NCBI GenBank assembly: GCA_019637155.1
Contig: JAHBWE010000007.1
Location: forward strand, 186,001 to 250,000
DNA length: 64,000 bases
Direction of reading: 5' to 3'
DNA from: Labilithrix sp.
GTDB lineage: Bacteria; Myxococcota_A; Polyangia; Polyangiales; Polyangiaceae
Part shown: positions 1 to 9,181 of the stretch, piece after piece
Position numbering within the stretch: the stretch's first letter is position 1
How the letters are laid out: the number at the start of each line of letters is the position of its first letter
The notes under the pieces: model-generated
Database searches by the model: none
The model's input: only the letters and a program-made list of their open reading frames with translations
Told to the model about the DNA's origin: nothing
Translations under genes and position numbers: made by a program

Positions 1-927
1 TTCCTTGTCGTTGTCCGGGTTGACGCCCTTCACCGGCGGGATGTCGAGCGGCGACGGGAGGTAGTTCACGACCGCGTCGAGCAGCAGCTGCACGCCCTTG
101 TTCTTGAAGGCGGAGCCGCAGAGGACGGGGAAGAACTTGAACGACGTGCAGCCCTTCCGGAGCGCGCCGACGATCTCGGCCTCGGTGATGTCGTCCGTCT
201 TGCCGTCCATGTACTTCGCCATGATGGCGTCATCCATGTCGGCGCACGCTTCGATCATCTTCTCGCGGTAGGCCTCGCACTTCGCGCGGATGCCCTCCGG
301 GATGTCCTGCCACTCGTACTTCTGGCCCTTCGAGTCCTCGTCGAAGATCGCGGCGCGCATCTTGATGAGGTCGACGACGCCCTTGTGCTGATCCTCCTCG
401 CCGACGGGCCACTGCACCGGCACCGGCGTGACGCCGAGGCGCTCGCGGATCGACTCGACGTTCATCTCGAAGTCGGCGCCGAGCTTGTCCATCTTGTTGA
501 CGAACACGATGCGCGGGACGCGGAACTTGTCGGCCTGGCGCCAGACCGTCTCGGTCTGCGGCTCGACCCCGTTGCCGCCGTCGAGGACCGCGACCGCGCC
601 GTCGAGGACGCGGAGCGAGCGCTCGACCTCGATCGTGAAGTCGACGTGGCCCGGGGTATCGATGATGTTGATGCGGTGGGTGACCCCCGCGTGCGGGCCC
701 TCCCCCGGCTTCCAGAAGCAGTTCGTCGCGGCCGACGTGATCGTGATGCCGCGCTCCTGCTCCTGGACCATGTAGTCCATCGTCGCGGCGCCCTCGTGGA
801 CCTCGCCGATCTTGTAGTTGACGCCGGTGTAATAGAGGACGCGCTCGGTGGTCGTGGTCTTCCCCGCGTCGATATGCGCCATGATCCCGATGTTTCGGGT
901 CCTCTCGAGCGAGTATTCGCGGGGCAT
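1..927 (-). CDS. fusA: Elongation factor G, N-terminal 309 residues (partial)
   Basis: Ribosomal translocase GTPase of the cytoplasm; only the G domain and the start of domain II are in the window because the gene runs off the left edge. G1 AHIDAGKTT lies near residue 17, G2 region RGITIT, G3 DTPGHVDF, G4 NKMD and the G5-like GSAFKNKG follow in the canonical order. The start [20 protein letters not shown] matches bacterial EF-G starts. In most bacteria fusA follows rpsG directly; here rpsG ends about 7.3 kb away on the same strand, and fusA has its own promoter and a leader of about 210 nt. No strong Shine-Dalgarno is visible before the ATG. Identity is certain; only the separation from rpsLG is unusual. 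Confidence 0.97.
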   Translation of the reverse strand, partial: MPREYSLERTRNIGIMAHIDAGKTTTTERVLYYTGVNYKIGEVHEGAATMDYMVQEQERGITITSAATNCFWKPGEGPHAGVTHRINIIDTPGHVDFTIEVERSLRVLDGAVAVLDGGNGVEPQTETVWRQADKFRVPRIVFVNKMDKLGADFEMNVESIRERLGVTPVPVQWPVGEEDQHKGVVDLIKMRAAIFDEDSKGQKYEWQDIPEGIRAKCEAYREKMIEACADMDDAIMAKYMDGKTDDITEAEIVGALRKGCTSFKFFPVLCGSAFKNKGVQLLLDAVVNYLPSPLDIPPVKGVNPDNDKE

Positions 928-968
928 GGTGACGGGGATCTTTCGTTTCGGAGCCTGAAGACACGAAA

Positions 969-1035
969 CCCCCTCTGGAGCACCGCCGGCTGTTTTCGGC
1001 GGAGCCGGCGTGATTCGCCGGGCTTCCAGAGAGGG
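969..1035 (-). promoter_or_regulatory. Structured element in the fusA leader
   Basis: Read on the minus strand, an 11-bp stem (one G-U pair) joins bases 1035-1025 with 979-969 and ends about 40 nt before the fusA start. Inside the loop two stems exclude each other: AGCCGGC/GCCGGCT-type arms, or CCGCC/GGCGG arms across the TTTTC loop. This is what an attenuator-like switch would look like, but GC-rich DNA forms stems easily and no known riboswitch consensus was recognised. Function is inferred only. Confidence 0.4.
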
Positions 1036-1143
1036 TCCGAGGTACCGCTTCAACGCGTGGTTGGGGTAACCCGGTCCTTATGTCGCGATAAACATGAGCT
1101 TTCTAAGGTGTGCCTCATCCCCCGATCGGATCGGGGACGCGCG

Positions 1144-1171
1144 TTATTACTAATGCCCCGCCGGAAGTCAA
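1144..1171 (-). promoter_or_regulatory. Sigma-70-like promoter of fusA
   Basis: On the minus strand TTGACT (1171-1166) and TAATAA (1149-1144) are separated by 16 bp. This is a clear -35/-10 pair in otherwise AT-poor sequence. Predicted transcription start is about 1137, giving a fusA leader of about 210 nt. A GC-rich near-palindrome (CCCCGATC/GATCGGGG, about 1127-1144) sits at the -10/start area and could either fold in the leader or end the upstream small-gene transcript. Confidence 0.65.
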
Positions 1172-1186
1172 GGCGGGGACGGCCCG

Positions 1187-1402
1187 TCAGCGCCCGTCCT
1201 CGGGATCGGCGTCCGGTTCCGGCGGCGGGAGCCAGCACGTCTCGTTGACTTCGTCGATCCGGACCCCCCTTCGCGCTGCGGCGCGCAGGGCCGCGCGCGC
1301 GAACCGCTGCATGCCTTCCAGCCACGCAAGACGCTGCGCCGGCGTGAGCGCGAGCCATGCCCGCTGCTGCTCCTCGTCATGCTTCTTCCACGCGTCAGCC
1401 AT
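1187..1402 (-). CDS. Small partner protein of the upstream nucleotidyltransferase
   Basis: 71 residues, charged and helical, with a central LTPAQRLAWLEGMQRFA segment. Small proteins with a similar LTPAxRLxWLE segment are often encoded next to stand-alone nucleotidyltransferases, so an antitoxin-like or partner role is inferred. Its start codon lies 8 bp inside the nucleotidyltransferase gene (1395-1814), so the two are translationally coupled, nucleotidyltransferase first. There is no signal peptide and no recognised DNA-binding domain. Function is not established. Confidence 0.65.
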   Translation of the reverse strand: MADAWKKHDEEQQRAWLALTPAQRLAWLEGMQRFARAALRAAARRGVRIDEVNETCWLPPPEPDADPEDGR

Positions 1403-1814
1403 CGCTGCGCCTCATCTTGGCGATGCGTTCCAGAGCGACGATGTCGTCCGTGTCCTTCGCTCTCCCTGCGATCCGCTTCATCGCCACGAGATCGGAGATG
1501 CTCGCGACGGCAATGACGGCATCGTCGATCTCGATGTGCTCCGCCCGCGCGCGCGCGGAGGCGAAGTCGAACGGCTCTTGCGCGAAGACGTCGATCTGCA
1601 TGCCGTCGCCGTGCGGCGACCAGAGCGTGAACACGAGCCCGGCGAGCGCCTGCATCGCGCGGCGTACGTTCTCCTCCGCCAGATGGAGGACCAGGTCGAG
1701 ATCGCCGGTGACGCGCAAGTGACCGTGGAGCACCACCGCCACGCCGCCGACGACGAGGTAGTCGACGTCCGCCGCGCGCAGCGCGCGGAATACAGGAAGG
1801 AGCGCGCTCTCCAT
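1395..1814 (-). CDS. Nucleotidyltransferase-fold protein (AbiEii/DUF6036-like)
   Basis: 139 residues. The segment after residue 20 carries the Pol-beta nucleotidyltransferase signature: a GG-x-A motif followed by LHGHLRVTGDLDL, with the two Asp of DLD expected to bind metal; a later Asp in MQIDVF completes the usual triad. Proteins of this size and layout occur in AbiEii/AbiGii-type toxin families and related stand-alone transferases. The longer reading frame upstream was not used because the ATG at 1814 begins the conserved domain. It overlaps the small gene downstream. Toxin activity is inference; the fold call is good. Confidence 0.7.
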   Translation of the reverse strand: MESALLPVFRALRAADVDYLVVGGVAVVLHGHLRVTGDLDLVLHLAEENVRRAMQALAGLVFTLWSPHGDGMQIDVFAQEPFDFASARARAEHIEIDDAVIAVASISDLVAMKRIAGRAKDTDDIVALERIAKMRRSDG

Positions 1815-1911
1815 GGGTCGCGCCACGATCGTACCAGGGGGCCAAGCGGATGCTACCCGGCGGCGCCGCGGGGCGCGTCGAGACACCTCTCGAGTGCTAT
1901 GGTCCGGCGCG

Positions 1912-3726
1912 ATGGCCGAGGTCGAGTTGCCCGACGAAGAAGAGCCGCCGCGCTCCGGGCAGCGGAGCGCCTCGTCCGGGCGACGGGAGGTGGCGCCGCG
2001 CGACGTCCTCGCCACGTTGCTGCCGCCGAAGGACCGCGTCGATCTCACGCGCCGGTTGATCGCGCCGGTCGTCCTCGCCGTCATCCCGGTGTGGTGGGTC
2101 GTCGACGCGACGAAGCGCGCGACGCTCACGACGATCGGGCGCGACCAGGGGATCTTCCAGTACGTCGCGTGGGCCCTCATGCAGGGCGACGTCGACTACC
2201 GCGACGTCCGCGACGTGAACGGGCCGCTCACGCACCTGATCCACATGCTCATGCTCCGCCTCGGCGGCGCGGACGAGCATCGCTTCCACGTCCTCGACAT
2301 GATCGCGACCGGCGTCACGTTCGCGCTCGCGGCGTATCTCCTCCCCGGCGTCATCACGAAGAAGGAGCCGCCGCGCCTCGAGCGGCTCGCGTGGGCGGCG
2401 GCGGGGTGGGTCGTCCTCGCCGGGCAATACGGCCTCTATCTGTACTGGAACCAGGCGCAGCGCGAGAGCTTCTGCGATTGGTTCCTCCTCCCGAGCCTCG
2501 CGCTCCAGGCCGCGCGCCCGGGAGCCAAGCCGGCGCGGCGGATCGTCGTCGTCGCCGCGCTCTCGAGCATCACGTGGTTCTGCAAGCCGACGTTCGTGCT
2601 CTTCACGCTGATGCAGCTCGGCGTGCTGCTCGTCGATCGCGAGGTGCCGCTCGCGCGGAGGGCGCGCGTTCGCCTCTTCGCGCTGGGCGCCGCGCTCGGG
2701 GGCGCGCTCCCGCTCCTCTTCCTCCTTCGCTACGGCGACGTCGTCGCGTTCGTGAAGATCATGGCGCGCGACGTCCCCCAGATGTACCGCTTCATCTGGC
2801 CGAAGAGCCCGCAGGAGATCCTCGGCGAGGAGGGCCCGCTCGGCGCGGCGACGCTCGGCCTCGCCGTCTCCGCCGCGCTCGCCGCGCTCGTCGCGATGCG
2901 CGAGCTGCCGCGCCGCGTCCTCGTGCTCGCCGCCGCGCCGGTGGTGGGGCTCGCCGTCGTCCTCGTGCAGGCGAAGGGCTTCGGCTACCACTTCCACCCG
3001 CTCACCGCGTCGGCCCACCTCGGGCTCTGCCTCGTCGTCCTCTACCTCTGGGAGCGCTTCCGCCACACGTCGCGCAAGCGCCCGCTCGGGCGGCTCGTCG
3101 CGCTCGCCGCCGCCGCCGCGCTCGGGCTCTTCGTCGCGTCGAACATGCGCGCGAGCACGCACACGCGAAACTACTGGATCCTCGCCGGCGGCGAGACGCC
3201 GGAGCGGCGGCAAGAGAAGGAGTACTTCGACACGTTCAAGACGTACGACTTCTTCCCGTGGGAGATGCGCCAGGCCGCGAGCTACCTCGCGGAGACGACG
3301 GCGCCCACCGCGCGGGTGCAGGTCTACGGGATGGACCCGTACCTCCTCTTCCTCGCCGAGCGCCGGAGCGCGACGCCGTACATCCTCGCCTACGACCTCA
3401 ACGTCGACGCCGCGCTCGAGGGCGGGTGGGGCGCGAAGCCCGACTGGAAGGACGTCGCGCGCATCGTCGCGGGGAAGAACGAGCGCCAGGCCGACATGCT
3501 CGCGCGGCTCCAGGCGTCGCCGCCGGAGGCCTTCGTCTTCATCGATCGCGCGCCGCTCATCTCCTTCGTCGAGTCGGCGTGGGACGACTTCCGCTACTGC
3601 TGCATGGAGGCGGCGACCTGGGTCGCGGCGAACTACCACGCCGCTCGCTCCTTCGGGGACTTCCACGTCTGGCTGCGCGACGACTCGCCGGTGCCCGATC
3701 AAGCCGAAGGTCAGATGTGGCCGTGA
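1912..3726 (+). CDS. Multi-pass membrane protein, GT-C/glycosyltransferase 39-like
   Basis: 604 residues with a charged N-terminus of about 50 residues, then about ten hydrophobic segments and a C-terminal soluble part. The stretch after the first membrane segment, RDQGIFQYVAWALMQGD then YRDVRDVNGPL, resembles the first periplasmic loop of GT-C glycosyltransferases (PMT/ArnT type), where an acidic residue acts in catalysis on polyprenyl-phosphate sugars. ATG 1912 was chosen over an in-frame upstream start because the extra residues are low complexity. The stop overlaps the start of the acyltransferase gene (GTGA), suggesting a two-gene unit modifying a surface glycan. Substrate unknown. Confidence 0.65.
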   Translation: MAEVELPDEEEPPRSGQRSASSGRREVAPRDVLATLLPPKDRVDLTRRLIAPVVLAVIPVWWVVDATKRATLTTIGRDQGIFQYVAWALMQGDVDYRDVRDVNGPLTHLIHMLMLRLGGADEHRFHVLDMIATGVTFALAAYLLPGVITKKEPPRLERLAWAAAGWVVLAGQYGLYLYWNQAQRESFCDWFLLPSLALQAARPGAKPARRIVVVAALSSITWFCKPTFVLFTLMQLGVLLVDREVPLARRARVRLFALGAALGGALPLLFLLRYGDVVAFVKIMARDVPQMYRFIWPKSPQEILGEEGPLGAATLGLAVSAALAALVAMRELPRRVLVLAAAPVVGLAVVLVQAKGFGYHFHPLTASAHLGLCLVVLYLWERFRHTSRKRPLGRLVALAAAAALGLFVASNMRASTHTRNYWILAGGETPERRQEKEYFDTFKTYDFFPWEMRQAASYLAETTAPTARVQVYGMDPYLLFLAERRSATPYILAYDLNVDAALEGGWGAKPDWKDVARIVAGKNERQADMLARLQASPPEAFVFIDRAPLISFVESAWDDFRYCCMEAATWVAANYHAARSFGDFHVWLRDDSPVPDQAEGQMWP

Positions 3727-5555
3727 GCACGCGACCGGGGACGATCCCGCACCTCCCGGCGCTCGACGGACTCCGCGGTCTCGCGCTCCTCGGCGTGTTG
3801 TTCTTCCACTCGAAGAAGCTCCTCGTCGGCGGCTACCTCGGCGTCGACCTGTTCTTCGTGCTGTCGGGTTACCTGATCACGTCGCTCCTCATCGCGGAGC
3901 GGCGCGCGGCGGGGCGCATCGCGCTCGGCGCCTTCTGGATCCGGCGCGCGCGGCGGCTCTTCCCCGCGCTCTTGTCGCTCATGCCCGCCGTCGCGCTCTA
4001 TTGCTGGCTCTTCGCGCAGCCCGACGAGCTCGCGCGCGTGCGCTCCGACGCGCTCGCGACCCTCGCCTACGTCGCGAACTGGAGCGGCATCTTCGCGGAG
4101 CGGAGCTACTGGGACCTGTTCGCGGCGCCGTCGCCGCTCGAGCACACGTGGAGCCTCGCGATCGAGGAGCAGTTCTACGTGGTCTGGCCGCTCGTCGCGC
4201 TGCTCGCGTTGAAGGGCCCCCAGACGCGGCCGCGCACGGTCCTCGTCATCGCGCTGCTCGGGTTCGCCGCGTCGGTCGTGACGATGCTGGTCCTCTACAC
4301 GCCGGCGCGCACGTCGCGCGTCTACTTCGGGACCGACACGCGCGCGGCCGCGATCTTCGCCGGGATCGCGCTCGCGGCGGTGCTGCCGCCGTCGACGACG
4401 TTCTCGCGCTCGGCCGCGCGGAAGCTCGACGTGCTCGGCGCGATCGCGTTCGTCGGGCTCGCGATCGCGTGGTGGCGCTTGCCGGGCGAGAGCCGGTTCC
4501 TCTACCGCGGCGGCTTCTGGCTCACCGAGCTCGGCGGCCTCGCGCTCATCACGTGCGCGGTGGCGGGGCCGAAGGTGAGCGTCGTCGCGCGCGTGCTCGC
4601 GTTCAAGCCGCTCGTCTGGGTCGGGATCATCAGCTACGGGCTCTACCTCTGGCACTGGCCGATCGACGTGTTCGTCACGCCGGCGCGGTTCCACGTCTCC
4701 ACCAACGTCGCGCGATTCATGCAGTTTGCATCCACCTTCGCGATCGCGACCGTCTCGTACTTCGTGTTGGAGAAGCCGATCCGCACGCGCGGGTTGCCGT
4801 TCGGCCGCCCCGCGCTCGTGGTCCCGGCCGTGGTCGCGCTCTCGTTGTTCCTCGTCGTCCGCGCGACGCACGCGCGCCCGATCCCGCCGCGCAACACCGC
4901 GCACGAACCGATCGAGCCGGTGGAGGCGACCGGCTTCGCGCCGCAACTGAAGGTCATGATCCTCGGCGACTCGACCGCGAACTCGCTCGGCTGGACGCTG
5001 CGCGGCGTCCGCAAGCCCGGCGTCGCGGTGGAGCTGCGGGGCAAGGACGGCTGCACGATGGTCTACGACACGTGCCGCGGCGACCAGTGGAGGGCGGACA
5101 CGGACGAGGTCCGGCCCGACGTCACGCTCGTGTTCGGCGGCGGCGCGTTCCTGCATCCGTGGGCGGCGAAGAACGGCGACTGGGTGAAGGCCTGCCACCC
5201 GGAGTGGGACGCGCAGTACGAGCAGGTGCTGATGCAGCGCCTCCCCGAGCTCGTGCGCCCGAAGACGCGCGTGTTCGCGGTCACGCTCCCGCACTCCCGC
5301 CGCCCGTGGGACGGCGAGGAGGAGGACCGCGAGATCGACTGCGTGAACGCGCTCCTGCGCCGCGCGGCGAAGGCGGTCCCGGGCGTCTTCATCCTCGAGC
5401 TCGGCGAGCGCGTGTGCCCGCACGGCGAGTGCCCCGAGCGCGAGCCGGGCCTCGAGCACGGCGTCCGGCCCGACGGGATCCACTACGACATGGAAGGCAC
5501 GCGGCCGGTGGCGCGCTGGGTGCTGGAGCAGATCGTCTCGAACGTCGCGCGGTGA
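3723..5555 (+). CDS. Acyltransferase 3 with C-terminal SGNH domain (OafB-like)
   Basis: 610 residues. The N-terminal 350 residues are a multi-pass acyltransferase-3 domain: ALDGLRGLALLGVLFFH with the conserved His, then GGYLGVDLFFVLSGYLI and WSLAIEEQFYVVWPL. The C-terminal 200 residues form an SGNH hydrolase-like domain: GDS near residue 413 and DGIHYDMEG near the end supply block I and block V; the block III Asn is not obvious. OafB-type proteins with this layout O-acetylate surface polysaccharide. GTG 3723 overlaps the upstream TGA and keeps the family-typical short N-terminus. Confidence 0.88.
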   Translation: MSTRPGTIPHLPALDGLRGLALLGVLFFHSKKLLVGGYLGVDLFFVLSGYLITSLLIAERRAAGRIALGAFWIRRARRLFPALLSLMPAVALYCWLFAQPDELARVRSDALATLAYVANWSGIFAERSYWDLFAAPSPLEHTWSLAIEEQFYVVWPLVALLALKGPQTRPRTVLVIALLGFAASVVTMLVLYTPARTSRVYFGTDTRAAAIFAGIALAAVLPPSTTFSRSAARKLDVLGAIAFVGLAIAWWRLPGESRFLYRGGFWLTELGGLALITCAVAGPKVSVVARVLAFKPLVWVGIISYGLYLWHWPIDVFVTPARFHVSTNVARFMQFASTFAIATVSYFVLEKPIRTRGLPFGRPALVVPAVVALSLFLVVRATHARPIPPRNTAHEPIEPVEATGFAPQLKVMILGDSTANSLGWTLRGVRKPGVAVELRGKDGCTMVYDTCRGDQWRADTDEVRPDVTLVFGGGAFLHPWAAKNGDWVKACHPEWDAQYEQVLMQRLPELVRPKTRVFAVTLPHSRRPWDGEEEDREIDCVNALLRRAAKAVPGVFILELGERVCPHGECPEREPGLEHGVRPDGIHYDMEGTRPVARWVLEQIVSNVAR

Positions 5556-5565
5556 GGCTCGTGCT

Positions 5566-7386
5566 TCAGAACGGCCACACGAGCGGGATCAGCGCGACCG
5601 CGGTCGCGAGGACGAGGAGCTGGAGCGGGAGCCCGACCTTCGTGTAGTCGGTGAAGCGGTAGCTCCCCGGCGTCATGACGAGGACGTTCACCGGTGACGC
5701 GATCGGCGTCGCGAACGCGGCCGACGCGGCGAACGCGACGCCCATGAGGAACGGCTCCGGCCGGACGCCGAACGCGGCCGCGAGCTTGAGCGCGATCGGG
5801 GCGACGAGGACCGCGGTCGCGGTGTTGGAGAGGACCATCCCGAGGCCCGACGTGATCGCGACGAGGAGCGCGAGCACCACGATCGGGCTCGCGCCGTGGA
5901 GCACCTGCTCCACCGCGGCGACGGCGAGGCGCGTGCCGCCGGTCCGCTCGAGCGCGGTCGCGAGCGGGATCATGCCGGCGATGAGGACGATGCTCTCCCA
6001 GTTCACCGAGCGGTACACGTCGGCGGGGCGCACGCAGCCGGTGAGGACGAGCGTGATCGCGGCGAGGAGGACGGCGACGACGTTCGGGAGCCAACCGAAC
6101 GCCATGACGAGCAGCATCGCGAGCGTGATCGCGACGGAGCCGATCGCGTGCGGGCGATCGAGGAGGGCGACGGGAGCGGCGTCCGGCTCCGCGACGAGGA
6201 CGAAGTTGGCGCGCTCGTCGCCGAGGTTCCGGAGGTACTTGCGGCGTCCCTTCACGAGGAGCGCGTCGCCGGCGCGGAGGACGAGATCGCGGAGCGCGGA
6301 GGAGGAGTGGCACACGTACGCGCTCCCTTCGGCGCGGCGGACGGCGAAGACGTTCGCGCGGTAGCGATCACGGAACTTCGCGTCGCGGAGCGTGCGGCCG
6401 ACGAGGCTCGAGCGCCGCGGGAGCACGACCTCGGCGAGCGACTCCTCCGACGGGAGCGCGAACTCGGCGGCGCCGGGGCGGAGATCGAGCGCGAAGTGCG
6501 CGGCGAACGCCTCGATCGCCGCGTCGGTCCCGAGGACGCGGATCTCGTCGCCGGCGGCGAACACGACGGGAGGCACGACGCGGAGCGCCTCGCCGGCGCG
6601 CTCGATCGCGACGACGGTGACGGCGTGCGCCGCGCGCGGGTTCGCCGCGGCGAGCGTCATCCCCACGAGCGACGAGGCGGCGGGGACGCTTGCTACGCGG
6701 AGCGCGCCGCCGAGCCCGAACTCGGTCGCGAGATCGCTCTGGGACAGCGCGCGCGAGACGAGATCGGCCTTCTCGCCGGCGGGGAGCACGCGGCGTCCGA
6801 GGAGCGCCATGTACCCGACGCCGACCGCGAGCGCGGCGAGCCCGGGCGCGGTGAAGCTGAAGAACCGGAACGGCTCGCGCCCGGCCTCGCGCAGCGCGTC
6901 GCTGACGAGGAGGTTCGGCGGCGTGCTGATCAGGGTGAGGTTGCTCCCGAGGTGCGCCGCGAACGCGAGCGGCATGAAGAGGCGCGCGGCGGGGATCCCG
7001 CGGCGCTGCGCGAGCGTGCCGACGACGGGGAGCAGGATCGCGACGGTGCCGGTGGAGCTCATGAAGGCGGAGACGAACGCGGTCGCCGTCATCGTGACCA
7101 CGATCACGCGCGTCTCGGTCGCGCCGGCGACGGCGTCGAGGTGCCGCCCGAGCCAGTCGGCGACGCCGGTCTCGGTGAGCGCCGCCCCGACGACGAAGAG
7201 CCCCGCGATCATGATGACGGCCGGGTTCGCGAACCCGGAGAGCGCGACGTCGACCGGCACGACCGCCGTGACGGCGAGCGCGAGGAGCGACCCCAGCGCG
7301 ACGACGTCGAGCCGAAAGCGATCGAGGACGAAGAGGAGGATCGTCGCCCCGAGGACGACGAACGTGATGACGGTGTCGCTGCTCAC
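5566..7386 (-). CDS. SLC13/DASS-type anion permease with two RCK_C domains
   Basis: 606 residues. Membrane segments at both ends enclose a soluble centre of about 190 residues with two TrkA-C/RCK_C-like repeats (SLVGMTLAAAN and SLVGRTLRDAKF mark their starts). Repeats such as FVSAFMSSTGTVAILLPVV and SNTATAVLVAPIALKLA are the helix-break motifs of the divalent anion:sodium symporter family. Likely substrates are dicarboxylates or sulfate, but the sequence alone does not choose. It converges on the acyltransferase gene with 10 bp between stops and is divergent from the gene at 7470. Confidence 0.85.
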   Translation of the reverse strand: MSSDTVITFVVLGATILLFVLDRFRLDVVALGSLLALAVTAVVPVDVALSGFANPAVIMIAGLFVVGAALTETGVADWLGRHLDAVAGATETRVIVVTMTATAFVSAFMSSTGTVAILLPVVGTLAQRRGIPAARLFMPLAFAAHLGSNLTLISTPPNLLVSDALREAGREPFRFFSFTAPGLAALAVGVGYMALLGRRVLPAGEKADLVSRALSQSDLATEFGLGGALRVASVPAASSLVGMTLAAANPRAAHAVTVVAIERAGEALRVVPPVVFAAGDEIRVLGTDAAIEAFAAHFALDLRPGAAEFALPSEESLAEVVLPRRSSLVGRTLRDAKFRDRYRANVFAVRRAEGSAYVCHSSSALRDLVLRAGDALLVKGRRKYLRNLGDERANFVLVAEPDAAPVALLDRPHAIGSVAITLAMLLVMAFGWLPNVVAVLLAAITLVLTGCVRPADVYRSVNWESIVLIAGMIPLATALERTGGTRLAVAAVEQVLHGASPIVVLALLVAITSGLGMVLSNTATAVLVAPIALKLAAAFGVRPEPFLMGVAFAASAAFATPIASPVNVLVMTPGSYRFTDYTKVGLPLQLLVLATAVALIPLVWPF

Positions 7387-7469
7387 GCCCGCGAGAGCCT
7401 ACCTCACGTTCCCCCGCTCGATGCGGCTTCGACGTGCCCGGCCTCCCTGGACCGGGTAGTGTAGGCGCC

Positions 7470-8150
7470 GTGAGCGCGGCGGCGAAGGAGCTCTTCGAGG
7501 CCGCGTGTGCGGCCGAAGCGACGAAGTCCGGCTGGGACGGCGGCGAGTTCTCGACGAACCCTCACGAAGGCGCGGCCCCGCAGCTGCCCGCGTTCCGCGC
7601 CGCGCCGGGAGCGCTCGCGATCTGCCTCGACGAGCTCGAAGGCAGCACGTACGGGGCGCCCTTCCGCGTCGCGATCTTGGCGCTCCACGGCATGCGCCTC
7701 GAGCCGAGCCAGCGCCTCGGCGCCGGGCTCGAGCGAGCGGTCGTGGAGCTCGAGCTGCCGGAGGACTTCCTCGTGCGCCTCCGAGCGGTGGAGCTGCTCT
7801 GGGAGCTCCACCCCGAGCGCGCGAGACGCCTCGGTCTCCATCGCTCGAAGGACTGGATGGACCACATCGGCAAGTCGATCGGCGACGCCGCCGCGCGCGC
7901 GGCGTTCTTCCGCGATCTCTTCGCCGACCCCGATCCGAACGTCGCCGCGCTCGCGCTCCGCTGCGCCTACCTCTACGCGTTCGACGCCGACGGCGGCGAC
8001 GCGCGGCGACACGTCCCGCGCGAGGTCGTCGAGGCCCTCTCGAAGCACGACTCGCGCATCGTCCGAAAGTCCGCCGAGGACTACCTCGCGTCGTTCACGA
8101 GCCCGTACAACCGACCCCTCTGCTTCGCGCAGAGCCGGCGCATTTCGTAG
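7470..8150 (+). CDS. Hypothetical HEAT-like protein
   Basis: 226 residues from GTG 7470; an in-frame ATG-less extension upstream is low complexity and was not used. The C-terminal half reads as short paired helices (FLVRLRAVELLWELHPERA, then PNVAALALRCAYLYAFDA), like two or three HEAT repeats. There is no signal peptide and no catalytic motif was recognised. It is divergent from the SLC13-like permease and convergent with rpsG. Function unknown. Confidence 0.6.
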   Translation: MSAAAKELFEAACAAEATKSGWDGGEFSTNPHEGAAPQLPAFRAAPGALAICLDELEGSTYGAPFRVAILALHGMRLEPSQRLGAGLERAVVELELPEDFLVRLRAVELLWELHPERARRLGLHRSKDWMDHIGKSIGDAAARAAFFRDLFADPDPNVAALALRCAYLYAFDADGGDARRHVPREVVEALSKHDSRIVRKSAEDYLASFTSPYNRPLCFAQSRRIS

Positions 8151-8172
8151 AGGCGGTGCGCAGAACGCAGAA

Positions 8173-8201
8173 ACGCCCGCGAGCCAGAGGGCCGCGGGCG
8201 T
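8173..8201 (-). terminator. Hairpin downstream of rpsG
   Basis: A perfect 9-bp stem, ACGCCCGCG with CGCGGGCGT, around an 11-nt loop. On the minus strand it is followed by TTCTGCGTTCT, a weak T-rich tail. It lies 30 bp past the rpsG stop and just past the stop of the convergent gene, so it may serve both. It separates rpsLG from the downstream genes, in line with fusA having its own promoter. Confidence 0.6.
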
Positions 8202-8231
8202 CTCCCATCACGCGGGCGCGTGCGCGCTCGG

Positions 8232-8702
8232 CTACCAGCGGTAGTGCGCGAAGGCCTTGTTGGCCTCGGCCATCTTGTGCGTGTCGTCCTTCTTCTTCAC
8301 CGCGTTGCCGCGGCCCTGGGCGGCGTCGACGAACTCGGCGGCGAGGCGCTCGCGCATCGTCTTCTCGCCGCGGTCGCGGGAGTAGAGGACGAGCCAGCGC
8401 ATCGCGAGCGCGACGCGGCGCTCGGGACGGACCTCGACCGGGACCTGGTAGGTCGCGCCGCCGACGCGGCGGCTCTTCACCTCGAGCTTCGGCTTCACGT
8501 TGTCGAGCGCCTTGCGGAACACCTCGATCGGGTCCTCCTTGAAGCGCTCGCCGATGACGTCGAACGCGCCGTAGAGGATGCCCTCCGCGACCGCCTTCTT
8601 GCCGTCGAACATCAGCGTGTTCGTGAACTTCGAGACGAGCTTGTCCTTGTACTTGGGGTCCGGAATGATGCGGCGCTTCGGGACTTCTCTACGACGGGGC
8701 AT
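8232..8702 (-). CDS. rpsG: 30S ribosomal protein S7
   Basis: 156 residues, the normal length. [18 protein letters not shown] at the start and the S7 signature around [12 protein letters not shown] are diagnostic, and the end [12 protein letters not shown] is the typical S7 C-terminus. It binds 16S rRNA and nucleates the 30S head. It follows rpsL by 31 bp on the same strand, as in the str operon. A hairpin follows; fusA is not next. Confidence 0.98.
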   Translation of the reverse strand: MPRRREVPKRRIIPDPKYKDKLVSKFTNTLMFDGKKAVAEGILYGAFDVIGERFKEDPIEVFRKALDNVKPKLEVKSRRVGGATYQVPVEVRPERRVALAMRWLVLYSRDRGEKTMRERLAAEFVDAAQGRGNAVKKKDDTHKMAEANKAFAHYRW

Positions 8703-8733
8703 AGTTCTGCTCTCTTCTCGTGGTTCCGGACTA

Positions 8734-9132
8734 TCAGGCCTTCGGGCGCTTCACGCCGTACTTCGAACGCTTGCGGTTGCGGTTCGCCTTGTTCGTCGAC
8801 GACGGGCCGATGGCGCCCGACGCGTCGAGCGTGCCGCGAACGACGTGGTAGCGAACGCCCGGGAGATCCTTCACGCGGCCGCCGCGGATGAGGACGACCG
8901 AGTGCTCCTGGAGGTTGTGCCCCTCGCCCGGGATGTAGGAGGTGACTTCCATGCCGTTCGTCAGGCGGACGCGGCACACCTTGCGAAGCGCCGAGTTCGG
9001 CTTCTTCGGCGTGGTGGTGTAGACGCGGACGCAGACGCCACGCTTCTGCGGGCAGCTCTTGAGAGCGGGGGACGCGGTCTTCACGCGCGCAGCCAGCCGC
9101 CCGTGGTTGATGAGCTGATTGATCGTCGGCAT
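8734..9132 (-). CDS. rpsL: 30S ribosomal protein S12
   Basis: 132 residues. [12 protein letters not shown] start, [14 protein letters not shown] decoding loop and the [12 protein letters not shown] loop are all present. Both lysines that are changed in streptomycin-resistant mutants (E. coli K42 and K87) are wild type here, so S12-based resistance is not expected. First gene of the rpsL-rpsG unit. An AGGAA ribosome-binding site sits about 9 nt before the ATG. Confidence 0.98.
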   Translation of the reverse strand: MPTINQLINHGRLAARVKTASPALKSCPQKRGVCVRVYTTTPKKPNSALRKVCRVRLTNGMEVTSYIPGEGHNLQEHSVVLIRGGRVKDLPGVRYHVVRGTLDASGAIGPSSTNKANRNRKRSKYGVKRPKA

Positions 9133-9181
9133 TCGAAGAAATTCCTGCGGTTTTTACGTGTTCGGGCTTTGGGGAGGGCGC

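Noticed and set aside
1812..1850. GGTAC-N6-GGC motif before the nucleotidyltransferase gene
   Set aside because: Spacing GG-N10-GC is kept but the T of TGC is missing and the GC is only about 7 nt from the ATG, so it was not counted with the shared motif.
1110..5555. A 1481-codon frame running from 1110 through the acyltransferase gene
   Set aside because: Only the part from 3723 encodes a recognisable protein; the rest is the shadow of the genes on other frames, full of Arg/Ala runs as expected in GC-rich DNA.
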